Source: Candolleomyces eurysporus
Taxonomy: Eukaryota; Basidiomycota; Agaricomycetes; Agaricales; Psathyrellaceae
DNA length: 64,000 nucleotides
Assembly (NCBI GenBank): GCA_027579435.1
Contig: JANBPK010000713.1
Location: 88,425 to 152,424, forward strand
Direction: 5' to 3'
A program made the translations under genes and the position numbers. Of this stretch, positions 22,691-33,041 are shown one piece after another; position 1 is the first letter of the stretch; each line of letters begins with the position of its first letter. The notes under the pieces were generated by a model. That model searched no databases. It was not told the origin of the DNA and saw only the letters and a list, made by a program, of their open reading frames with translations.

Positions 22691-23044
22691 TGATCGGCCG
22701 ATAACCCCGATCCCCACTTCTTCTCATGCCATGCTGCTGAATGCTCGACGGCAATTCAGTATATATATATTCGACAACTGATAGTGATACAAGTCAAGTC
22801 TAGACCTCTATGGATAGTCAGTTGTCCTCCTCAGCACCCCGCACTTGCGCTAGGGCGGTCGACTGTAACAATTAGAACCCCGGGGTCTGTGGGTGCAGAC
22901 TGGGTTTGCCCCCAAAAAAGCTGCTGAACGTATTACCTATATGCATACCCAGCCGAGCATAGATAACCAAGACTCCTTGCCCCAGGCCCTAACTCAGTTC
23001 CAGTTCCCCAACTTCCACGTGTGCCACCCCTGCATTCAGCGAAT
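22691..23044 (+). other. Intergenic, probable promoter of the K-type GTPase
   Basis: A TATATATATATT run at about 22762-22773 is the only notable feature. No gene is seen. Confidence 0.4.
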
Positions 23045-24168
23045 ATGCCAGGAAATCATAGTGCTGATACAGCCTTGATAGACGCTCAAGAAACCGACAT
23101 CGTAATCCCGTGAGTTGACCACAGATTAGAACTTCAACTGCTCTACAACCCTTCTTTCAGAATCATGGGAGTGACTGGCGCTGGGAAGAGCAGCGTAAGA
23201 GAAAGTTTTTAACTAGCAGAAGATTGAACTCACCTGTTTCTCGGAAGTTCATCAATCTCCTCCTCGATCACTTCGGAATTGTGAAGCGTTTCAAGGTTGG
23301 CTCGGCCTTGTCGTCTTGCACGAGCGACATCGAATCCGTCGTAGTTGAAGGCCAAACCAACAATTGGAGGCGCATTGGAGGGCATAGAATCGTGATTGTC
23401 GACACGCCTGGCTTTGACGACACGTACATCACTGATTCCGAGATTCTGCGGCGAATTGCGCGGTGGTTAGAGGAATCGTAGGTCACGACATTGGTCTCTG
23501 GTCATTCGCTGACCTTCGCTGCAACGGATAGATATCGCAAAAAGACGATTCTGGGAGGGGTCATTTACCTGCATAACATCTCCCATAATCGCTTTACCGG
23601 GACAGCTCGGAGAAATCTCGAGATTTTCAAACACCTATGTGGCGAGTCAGCACTTGACAAGGTCGTCCTAGTCACCTCGCATTGGGGGACGGCTCCCGAC
23701 CAAAATTTCGACAAGAGAGAGGAAGAGCTAAAGAAACGATACTGGAATACAATGATGGACGGTGGAGCACGAGTTGAACGATTGGTCGCAGGCGAAGAGC
23801 GAGTTAGTGCTTGGGAAATCGTCCACTCTATACTTGAGGGGGTCGAGACACGAGCAATCCAGCAGATCAAGCCCGAAGGGCTCCAAATCCAAAGGGAGCT
23901 CGTCAACCAGCGCAAACTCCTTCCCCAGACTCACGCAGCTCGAGAGCTGCGGGCTCAACTTGAGCAGATGATCGAAGCGCAAACCCAAATGAAAGCGTTG
24001 GAGGGTGACGCGACTGCAGGGAATGCAGAAGCAATGGCACAGCTGGAAGAGCAAGAGGCAAAGGTGAAGCAGATGCCGCAGCAGATCGAAAATCTGAAAG
24101 TCCCGTTCCCCATGCGCCTAGTCCAATGGATGAAGCTGGTCGTGGGGAGATGGATTTCGGTAGGTTGA
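23045..24168 (+). CDS. P-loop GTPase, subfamily K
   Basis: The predicted protein has 321 residues. Exons are 23045-23109, 23161-23194, 23248-23477 and 23532-24168, with all phases agreeing. Exon 1 ends DAQETDIVIP. Exon 2 holds Walker A GVTGAGKS. Exon 3 holds CTSDIESV (switch I side) and IVDTPGFDDTY (G3). Exon 4 starts YRKKTILGGVIYLHNIS and contains VVLVTSHWG. A long C-terminal coiled coil rich in Gln/Glu/Lys/Ala follows (HAARELRAQLEQM onward). The coiled coil suggests oligomerisation. It is close to 31417-32528. The fragment of the BAR-SH3 gene after it shows that both were copied together. Confidence 0.87.
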
Positions 24169-24454
24169 GAGGTTGGTTCTTCGATATATGTAATTGTACA
24201 AGGCCTACCTTCGCTACGGCGTTGGGGCATAGTAGTGTAGGACCAAGTTCGGAGTCGATATGTCTCTTGGCTCTGGAGAATGTTACCGCATATGACGAAC
24301 TTCAATGAGTTCAAGGGAGTTTGCAGTACAGACCATGAGTTCGCTCGAGCGCTATGGCGAGATGCAACAATAAATGCGACTGTGCTTGGTGATTTTCAAC
24401 ATCACGTGCACGACCAACCAAACGCGACACGCTCATTTATCGCGGCGCACGCCC

Positions 24455-24562
24455 CTTCCGAGACCAAACCCAGATCCGAGCCTATGCTCAGGCTCTGAAC
24501 CAAATCCTGACTTTGGCCCAAACTTGTGCTCCGGAATCGCAGGAACAAGCGGCGGCTGAATC
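24455..24562 (-). pseudogene. Fragment of a BAR-SH3 gene copy
   Basis: A stretch containing TGCTCCGGAATCGCAGGAAC (24525-24544) matches the proline-rich C-terminal part of the intact gene at about 33430-33480, in the same orientation. It sits downstream of a K-type GTPase, as the intact gene does. Nothing else of the gene remains here. Confidence 0.7.
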
Positions 24563-24868
24563 ACGATTCATCCAATCAAAACAAATATAAGAAAATGACA
24601 TTCATTTTAACATAGATTTGCCGCGGAAATTATGCACACAAGCCAGAAGGCAAATCGGCCCCGATTCTGAAGCTTGAAGTGTCTCTAAATTTTAAATAAT
24701 GGGGCCCAAAGTATGGGATAAATACTCAGGCCTCAGGTTGAGCATTAACCGCCAGCGCCCCAGCTTGGGTTTTGAGGATTGGAAAAAAAAAATATGCCAC
24801 CTATCTCTTTCGGTTATCGACATTGGAGAAAAACTGGATCCTTCTCTGTCAGAATCCATGGCTTTCCA
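24563..24868 (+). other. Intergenic, no gene seen
   Basis: This AT-richer stretch lies between the BAR-SH3 fragment and the stop of the A-type GTPase. No open frame is supported. Confidence 0.5.
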
Positions 24869-25815
24869 CTATCGAGAAGCAATTACCTTTGAGAAAAGCC
24901 CGCGAAATCTCTTCCATACGTTCTTCTGCCGCCTTGGCGCCTCCCGAGGCTTATTGTAGATGTTAATGAAATCTGCATGAATTTCATGCAATTTCAAAGG
25001 GTTTATCTCCAATAACTCGTTGAGAACGTCCCAGGCCGACTCCCTAGTATCCTTGAATCGACACAATCGAGCTCCGTTCCTGAGGACGCGATCCCATATC
25101 GTTGTCTTCAATATATGTTCATGCCGTTCCCAACGGGGCCTTTCCGAGTCGGGTTCTGGAGGCCATCTGACTGTGGCAAGGAGTAAATGTCCGAGCGGTT
25201 CGGGCTGCTTGAGGTGGACTATCGGCCAGGCTCGGCGGGCTTCATTGCCTCCTCCATCTGCAGTGATGTCGTGTAGGTAAAGGATCCCACCAACTCTCGC
25301 GTCACTGGAGCACCTATTGGATAAAGGTAGATTTTAGTTATTTCCGCCCGCAGCTTCAAATTCGCTGGAAGAGGGTGGCGTACTGCTGGTTCATCCAATC
25401 CATGACTTCCTTCAAGATATCGTAGTCGCTCTTGTGGTTGTGAAAGTTATTGAGTCCTGGGGTGTCAACGAGAATCAATCTCGACCTAGGATCCCCAGAA
25501 TCCTGTATGCTGGGGTTGGCGACGGGATAGCACCGAACTTGTAGATCATCGTTCGTCTGGGTGTCGCACTCCGTCGCTATCGAATTTCCCACAGCTATGT
25601 TGATAAACTGGGAGCAAAAGAAAACGTCCCGATTCAAGTCAAGGTCAAGCGACTAAGATGAGTGTATCAGAACGCAAAAAACCTACACGGCTTTTTCCAA
25701 CACCGGTCTGCCCCATTATCCTTTCATTCAAGGCGGTGGCTAGGCATCAGTACTGACAATCTGCCATTCAAGTGGTGCCAAATCTACCTACAGCACGAGA
25801 ATCCCGGAGTCGCAT
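24869..25815 (-). CDS. P-loop GTPase, subfamily A (second copy)
   Basis: The predicted protein has 249 residues. Exons are 25788-25815, 25687-25739, 25384-25607 and 24869-25313; phases agree throughout. Walker A is GQTGVGKS in exon 2. G3 is LILVDTPGLNNFH in exon 3. Exon 4 carries ARVGGILYLHDITADGG and HLLLATVRW. It ends in a short basic tail (RRQKNVWKRFRGLF). It is the paralogue of 15771-16732 but has no B-family gene beside it. The start is the only ATG that splices in phase; exon 1 is short, so it is less certain. Confidence 0.8.
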
Positions 25816-27280
25816 TTCAAAGTTGGAAGGTGTGCGGGAGTCACCCTTCTTTTGGGTACTGAACGGGAGGACATCATACGGTAGGGCGAAAGCTCGTGGG
25901 GGTACTGCGGAAATAAAAGGGCACCACCATGTCGCGGACGGCAAGTTAAAGAGATCAAGTCACCTTATCTGCGGAAGACGTCAGGCTTCATTTCATACCT
26001 TGTGCCCATTCGTTGTGGCCTGTATGAGATTGAAACGTGTACAGCTGTCAGGGTGATGTTCTTGCACTGGCTGGCAGGAACATTGAGCGATGTCACCGGG
26101 TAATCCCAGGAGTTCACATTGCGTTAAGCTACGGTCCAAGGGGGTGGAACAATAGGCATGAGGTCAGGCTTCGTGTTTGGCTTTCGGAGTTGCACTGCAC
26201 CTCACCAAAAAAGGCGTTTCGCCGAGGGTCGTTCACCAAAAGGCAAGTAACCGGCACAGGAGACGGCACTGGGTTTGCCATTATGTTAGAGCTCAGTCAC
26301 ATGATTCCTCTCCGTTGTTGCAGCCACGCCAGGCTCTGGAAGTATGGCTCTGACTGGGAGACGTTAAGGTTGGATGGAGGAAGTCATGACGCAGGTGTAA
26401 GTGAGATAGAGGGGTAAACAAGGGGACGGCAATGCAAAATGCCTCGGCAGCTATGAAGCCGAGAACAAAGAAACCGTCATGAGGAGACAACGAGGAACGT
26501 GCACCAAAACTCGAAACATATAGTACCCCTAAATCCAGGGGCCAGGTCGCGCCATACGCGTCGCAGATGAAAGGCAGAAACGCCGACCTGACATATTGTC
26601 TCTTCTGTGCCACGCCTGGAAACGTTGTATTTTGGGTGATGTGCCTCAAGTTGTGCATGGTCAAAATTCATTATCCCTCCATATCAATAAAATGTCCTGG
26701 GGTCGGCACCGATAAGCGCCGGCGTCGAAAACACTGTCAACGAGAGGCGGATTTCACGTAAGAATAGATNAAAAAAGAGGATTTGCCGTACGATGATGTG
26801 TCTATGGATCATACCTACTAGGATCGTTAGAGATGTCATGGTGCTACGAGAGCACTTTGATCGGGCCAGATCAAGCGCATTGCGTTGCACTAGCGCCCAC
26901 GGTGACTCCGCCTTGAACCTAAATTCGGATCTGATCACGCTCACAAACTAGAGGCCGTAAGTAAGATCGAGAGATTCGAGCTACTCCTTCTTGCCGCACC
27001 CGTTGACCACAAAAAATGGGCTCAGGACGGAAGTAGCCACTGCGACTACCGGGTCCAGTCTGACTTTCGGCACTCAAGTCCGGGGAGGAAACACCAGTAC
27101 CATGAGGATTGTGCATGGATGGGTCGTGTAATGACAACACATCCATGTGTCAGATTGTGTGTGTCGCATGTAAGATCTTCAGATATATATGTACATACAC
27201 GAACTGTATATATATCTATATACCTACTCTCTACCGACGCCCACGTCGTTATCAAGAATAGAGCGAGCTTCCTCACCAAG
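25816..27280 (+). other. Gene-poor stretch
   Basis: Only short overlapping frames without splice support or recognisable motifs are seen here. An N lies at 26770. A TATA/TA microsatellite (about 27183-27226) lies just upstream of the DUF6535 gene and may be part of its promoter. Confidence 0.45.
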
Positions 27281-29569
27281 ATGATGTCCAGGGAAAACAC
27301 GACTACGGAGGTGAAAGCACTAATCCATTCCTCGTATCAGACGCGTATCAGTCACTGACATCAACATATTGTCACAGGCCTGGACATGCGGTCACCCCTC
27401 GTACAAGTATCCTCCTCCTGCTCCCGAAGTCACTCCATGGGCCGATCTGTTGGAGCGACAGGTCAAGAAAGATTCGGTTCGCTGCATGGTTTGGAAGGAG
27501 GAAGTACAGAACATCTTGATATTCGTACGAGTTTATCCTTTATCTGATTGTATCATGTTGGTTTCTGAGCGTGCTTCAGGCAGGTCTCTTTTCAGCCGTT
27601 GTCACGGCTTTCCTTATCGAGTCCCATAAGCTTCTGGGAAGAGTAACTTCCGGGAGTAAAAGCATGGAAGATGGTCCCGATCGTGTTTTTTCAACACTGA
27701 AGGAGGACGCCTGTGTCTTCATCAATACCGTCTGGTTCCTGAGCCTGGTTTTTAACCTCGCTACAGTCCTTGTAGGGATTGTGTCCCTCCAATGGATTAG
27801 ACAGTATCAACAGCCAACAGACGACCTTGAACCGCAAATAGCCTTCTCCCGGTATCAAATGCAAGCAGAGGCCCTTGACCAATGGTTCGTTCCCCAAGTA
27901 TTCACCGCGCTCCCGTTGTTGTTGCAAATTGCGCTCGTTTTATTCCTTGTTGGCTTAAACGCGCTGCTGTGGGCTTTGAACCGTACCGTGGCCCGCTGGG
28001 TTGCCCCCGCAATTTCCCTCACCTTATTCTTCCTCTTCGCGACCACAGTTTTACCAACACTTCAAGCCATCTGGCTTTTTGTTCCCTGGAGAATGACCGG
28101 AAATCCGCACTCCCCTTGTCCATTCAAGTCCCCTCAATCAAGGGCGGTACATCGTCTGATCTCGCTGATCGTGTATGCCTTCATGCAAATTTTTGGAAAA
28201 GGTACGAAGAGCCCCAAGGAGGTGAATGTTGAAGATATTGTTTCTCCAGCAGCGAGAAAAAATTGGGTCCGCAATCTACCCGATGGAACCGAGATCCTAT
28301 TCAGGCGCCACTCGCGGAACACGTGGTTGGATTACGATGTGGCTTGGCTTTTTCGGAGGGACTTCGAGCAGATGGCGCTCGCAAATGGAGGGGAGGGACC
28401 TGCAGAGGTGTTCTGGAATAGGCCTGTCCCTCTTTACGATGCGGTCCGAGGATTGCTTGAAGCGAAGCGAAGAGCGTCGTCACCGCATGCCTCCATCGAG
28501 GCAGACCACTGCATAGTTGCTACTCTCGAGGAGACTACGAGTGAAGGGAAGCCATTATACGCGCGGTTCCTTCATCGTCTCGCGCGTTCCCAACCTCTCA
28601 CCTTCGGTCTANCCCCCCGAACTCACGACCAACGACCCCAACGTCCTTCAGGAAGTTGCTACCTTGCAGCTATTCTCTTGCGAAGGTGGTCGTAACATTC
28701 CCGGCGAAGCAAGAATGATGGCCCTCGAAATCTGCATTCGACTTACTCATTGGATGTATGGTGGAACGGAGCCCAGAATGCTGGATTTAGATGCCCCACT
28801 GGAAGGGCCGCCCCACCGCCTGCCTATTCAGTGGGTCGTAGAGATGATGGAGCAGCCGGACAATGGTATCACAGAGAACAAAACGAAAGGTTGGTTCTGC
28901 CTTATGCGACTCGGTGTATTCTTTTTTGACGGATGCTTTTCAGATATTCGATATCAAGTGCGCCTCATCGTGCAACAGTTTTTCAAACGAGCCAAGACCT
29001 TCCACTATCCTCCAGACGTGGATAAGTCGATGTACACCAATGTGTATCTGAGCCGCTTCCTCTCCTCTGCGGCCAAGATCTTGACCATGACGCGCGCCGA
29101 CTTGGACGGTGACACGGGCGATCACTGGCACAGTATTTGCCCAGAGATAATCGAATGCATTCAAAGCGGCGGCAGTGACGCCACAAGCGACTACGCTTTC
29201 CAAGCCGCTCTCATGTTCTGTGAAGCAATTCTTACTCACAGTGTTAGCAAGGTCGTCGTCGCAGAATCACAATCTCTTCGTGATTTCATCCAAATCATTT
29301 GCAAGCACGAGGCTTCCGTTGGCCAACGACCCCACGAGGTGGTTGATTATGATCGGGTTCGAAGATGGTTTATGGAAAAAGTTCAAGACCCTATGCTTGG
29401 GATCGATACTGGCGTTGACCCGAGTATTCTGGCAGGACTGGCAGGTGGTAGGAGCAATAGTGGCCTTGGTCACTTCTCCATTCAAATTGGTACGGAAACA
29501 AGTTCCATTATATCTGACTCCTCTCAGGCGGCCGAAATTCCTGACAATACTCGAGTTGCGACTTCTTAA
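27281..29569 (+). CDS. DUF6535-type membrane protein
   Basis: Exons are 27281-27310, 27378-27524 and 27580-29569, in phase (MMSRENTTTE, then WADLLERQVKKDSV...WKEEVQNILIF, then AGLFSAVVTAFLIES). This N-terminal block is characteristic of DUF6535 proteins of Agaricomycetes. Several hydrophobic segments follow (about 27580-27620, 27720-27790, 27905-27970, 27995-28085), so it is multi-pass. A long soluble C-terminal region follows, with LTHWMYGG and DKSMYTNVYLSRFLSSAAK. The frame shifts at the N at 28612, most likely a missing or extra base in a C run rather than a real mutation. Function is unknown. Confidence 0.8.
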
Positions 29570-30070
29570 ATTGTCCGTCCAATACCTACATACATACGAG
29601 TAGTGGTGGATCGTTACTGCATCTAGTTATATAATATTTAATTCCACTTCTGCACACGACCGAGACTCATCTAGTAGTAGTTTCATATACCGTTTAGTCT
29701 CGTGTCTTAATAGTCCTGTTCTTTCGTCCTCATGAACATGTTATGCCCTGCTCTCATTGTTGTGAGACATAACTGTGCATTCGTGAAACATCAAATTCTG
29801 GCCATGTCCCCGGGTCTCAGATGCCAACTTGAGCTTTCCCGCTGCCAGTGTTCGGCTGGCATTGCAAGTGCGTGGCAAAGGTGAGGCAATGAAGAGTAGG
29901 GGTTTGACACCCGGCTCGCGACATCATATACGATCGATAGGTCCCCGGCAGACGCAGTGACGGGCGGGTCCTACGTATCTGTTTGAGAGGAAACAGTGTC
30001 TCTCCCCAATAGGTCAAAACAAACCCCTTGATTGTTACCGAACGTGAAGCGGAGACCATACACCGAATAG
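29570..30070 (+). other. Intergenic between convergent genes, no gene seen
   Basis: This lies between the stop of the DUF6535 gene and the stop of the R-type GTPase. No supported open frame or repeat is seen; it should hold both 3' ends. Confidence 0.5.
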
Positions 30071-31007
30071 CTACCATTTACCAACCCGGCCACTGCTAAA
30101 TTGTCCAAGAATACCTACCAATCGATCAAATACTTTCAGCGGTCCATCTCCTTTCAAGATATGGGAATGGTGCTTGGGCTGCCGTTTTATCTCGGCAAAA
30201 CCCTTGCTGATGTCGAGCTCCTCAGCCTGCTCGATTGTTGGAAGGAACTGGTTGACAATGTCCCATGCATCCTTCTCCTCTCTGAAACTGTACACCTGCG
30301 AACCGGCGCTGAGAGCGGTGTTCCAATGCGTTTGCAGTCGCTCATGGCGCTTCTCTGCTTCTTCGAAGTTGCTGCAGCGATTCCACTTTGTCGTAGCTAT
30401 GATGAGTTGGTGGTATAGTCCCGGCTTGAGGGAGCGATCCAACGCTTCCAAGTCAGATTGAGCGACGGTCTGATAACGAGCCTCGCTGACATCGTGAAGA
30501 TAGACAACGCCCCCACGGCATTTTCCATTGGGGAACCTGTTGCACAAACATGAGCGACGAAATCGATCGCTCATTTGGAGAACGTACGATTTCTCGAGCC
30601 AACCTATAATTTGCTGAAGAACAGCTGCATCTGTTTGATCTGGATCGTCGAATCCTGGCGTGTCCACTACAATTAGGCGGTACTGCTTCTTGCATTGCGG
30701 TATCACCCCCGCATCCAGTTCAATGACAGCAGGTTTGACATCCTTTGTGCAAACTGCGAGGGAGTCTTCGTCTCCAACCTTCGCTTTCGGTAAGGAACTA
30801 GGAAGCAGGGCGTTGACGAACTAGGGACTCAGAAATCAGCCCCTGAAGCAGGAGCGAGCAAATCGTACATACAGTACTCCTTCCGGATCCAACAAGACCT
30901 GTGACGCTGTTGAATGTTCAATAAAGCATGATCATATACGGAAAAGCTTGCCATACGCACAGAAGGACGACGTCGGAACTACGAAATCGAGGTGCGGCTG
31001 AGGACAT
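30071..31007 (-). CDS. P-loop GTPase-like protein, subfamily R (Walker A Lys to Arg)
   Basis: The predicted protein has 259 residues. Exons are 30961-31007, 30873-30906, 30588-30820 and 30071-30536, all in phase. Exon 1 ends SSDVVLL. Exon 2 holds GLVGSGRST, where the invariant Walker A lysine is arginine. G3 is intact in LIVVDTPGFDDPD. Exon 4 begins FPNGKCRGGVVYLHDVS and has LIIATTKWN. There is no coiled-coil tail. Loss of the lysine usually weakens nucleotide binding, so this may be a regulatory pseudo-GTPase. It is divergent to the K-type gene at 31417, 409 bp apart. Confidence 0.85.
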
Positions 31008-31416
31008 CTCGAACCAAGAAAGAGGTAGATCTAACTCGGGAAGTGACTTCCTCGACGAGTCACCTTATAGGACGCAGACCAGGATTGGGATACCGCCAAA
31101 TGATCACTTCAAGCGATTCACAAATTCGGAAAATTCCATACATGTCTGGAACGGTGACCCGGGCACGACAGCACCCTAAAATCGAACTTCTGCATTGAGC
31201 AGAGGCTTCGAACACAAGGGTGATTACCAGGAAATGAGGGCTACGCAGCTCTATCACTCAGCCACGTTTCAAATGACTGTGCTCAGTCGGACGCAAGACG
31301 GCTTCTGTAAAAAGCGTCGTACCCACCTCGTGTCCTCGCCGTTCTTTGAGTGCCACTTCCCGTCGCCCCCCCCTTCATTTAACCTCTCATTTTATTCTCC
31401 GTGATTGCACTCGGCG

Positions 31417-32528
31417 ATGTCAGGAATTGACCTAGCTTTGAAAGATGCTCAAGAAACAGATATTGTAATTCCGTGAGTTGACAAACCCCAGCTGCGTCGA
31501 CTGCTCTATGACACTTGTTTCAGAATTATGGGAGCCAGCGGTGCTGGAAAGAGTAGCGTAAGTATCCAACGTGACACTAGAAGGTGGACTGAGCTCGCTC
31601 ACCCATTTTTGACAAGTTCATCAACCACCTTCTCGATTACCTGGGATCAACGAGGGAGCGTGTCCAGGTTGGCGAACAACTGGTGTCCTGCACGAGCCAA
31701 CTGGAGTCCGTCATAATAGATGGACTAACCCATGATTGGAAACGCATCAAAGGTCATCGAATCGTCCTTGTCGATACGCCTGGCTTTGACGACACTTACC
31801 TCGGAGACTTCGTGATTCTACAGCGAATCGCCAGCTGGTTAGCGGAATCGTAGGTATTTGTTCTAGTTTCTGGGCACAAGTTAACTTGTTTCCCTCCTGC
31901 TAATAGATATCGCAAAAAAATGGTTCTCGGCGGGGTAGTTTACCTGCACGATATCTCCCAAGATCGGTTCTCTGGGACAGCTCGAAGAAACCTCGAGATG
32001 TTCAACCAGCTGTGCGGCGATTCGGTCCTTGACAGGGTCGTCCTTGTTACCTCGAAGTGGGGAAAGGTTGTTGGGCGAAATCTCGAGAAGAGAGAAGGAG
32101 AACTGAAGAGCAACCACTGGAATACAATGTTACTTGGTGGAGCGAGGGTTGAACGACTGGTCGCCGGAAGGGAGGGAGAGAGCGCTTGGAGAATTATCTC
32201 CTCCATACTAGACAGGGTTGAGGGACGAATGAGAGACGCGATCAAGTTCAAAGGGCTCGAGATCCAAAGGGAACTCGTCAAGCGTCACAAATTCCTCCCC
32301 CAAACGCACGCCGCTCGAGAGTTGCGGAATCAACTTCAGCAGATGCTCGAATCCCAGACTTCTCAGATGCTGGTGTTGGAGGCTGATGCACTGGCAGGGG
32401 ATGCAGAAGCAAAGGCGCAGCTGCAAGAGCAAGAGACGAAGGTCAAGAAGATGGCCGAGCAGATCGAAAATCTGAAAATTACGTTCCCCAAGCGTTTCGC
32501 ACGATTGAAAATGGTTATTGAGAATTGA
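31417..32528 (+). CDS. P-loop GTPase, subfamily K (second intact copy)
   Basis: The predicted protein has 314 residues. Exons are 31417-31472, 31524-31557, 31617-31849 and 31907-32528, all in phase. Exon 1 reads MSGIDLALKDAQETDIVIP. Walker A is GASGAGKS. Exon 3 has CTSQLESV and LVDTPGFDDTY. Exon 4 has MVLGGVVYLHDIS and VVLVTSKWG. A coiled coil follows (HAARELRNQLQQML onward, Gln/Glu/Lys rich). It differs from 23045-24168 by many substitutions but keeps intron positions. The BAR-SH3 gene follows convergently. Confidence 0.88.
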
Positions 32529-33041
32529 TTTTGGGGGGCTGGTAACCATATGCTTCAGTACCGATTTCGCGTCGTTTGTACTTGTACGAAGAGTAACTTA
32601 TAAATTGTATGCCACATGCCTGGTATCAGCCAAAATTCAACTTATCCTCACCCATCCTCTTGAAGCATTAGCCCTTGAGGTATAAGTAATAGGACGGCAG
32701 TTGACGTCGTTGAGTGGTGGTGTCGGAGGAACTCGCCCGATCATTTTAAATTTGACGCCCTATTCAGACGCTTCAGGGGAGGCCTATACAAAAAGAAGGG
32801 ACTCGGAGATTCACGAGAGCAGGTAGAATAAACAAGCTTCAAGTAATATTGGGAGTATTATCGGGTAATTAATTTATGTTATGCACACGATGTAAATCAA
32901 GTGAAACGCTATACTAGCCCTACGTTGCCACGTAGTCTTCTGAGGTAGCTCAGCCCCATTCCCAAACCATATATATACCATAACCCAAAACGTTCGAACC
33001 AAACCCACTCGCACATCCCAACAAAAGCCACCCTCGTTCAT
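32529..33041 (+). other. Intergenic between convergent genes, no gene seen
   Basis: This lies between the K-type GTPase stop and the BAR-SH3 stop. No supported open frame is seen. Confidence 0.5.

Noticed and set aside
26037..26664. Frames of about 125 codons on both strands
   Set aside because: No splice support, motif or paralogue in the window; treated as chance frames.
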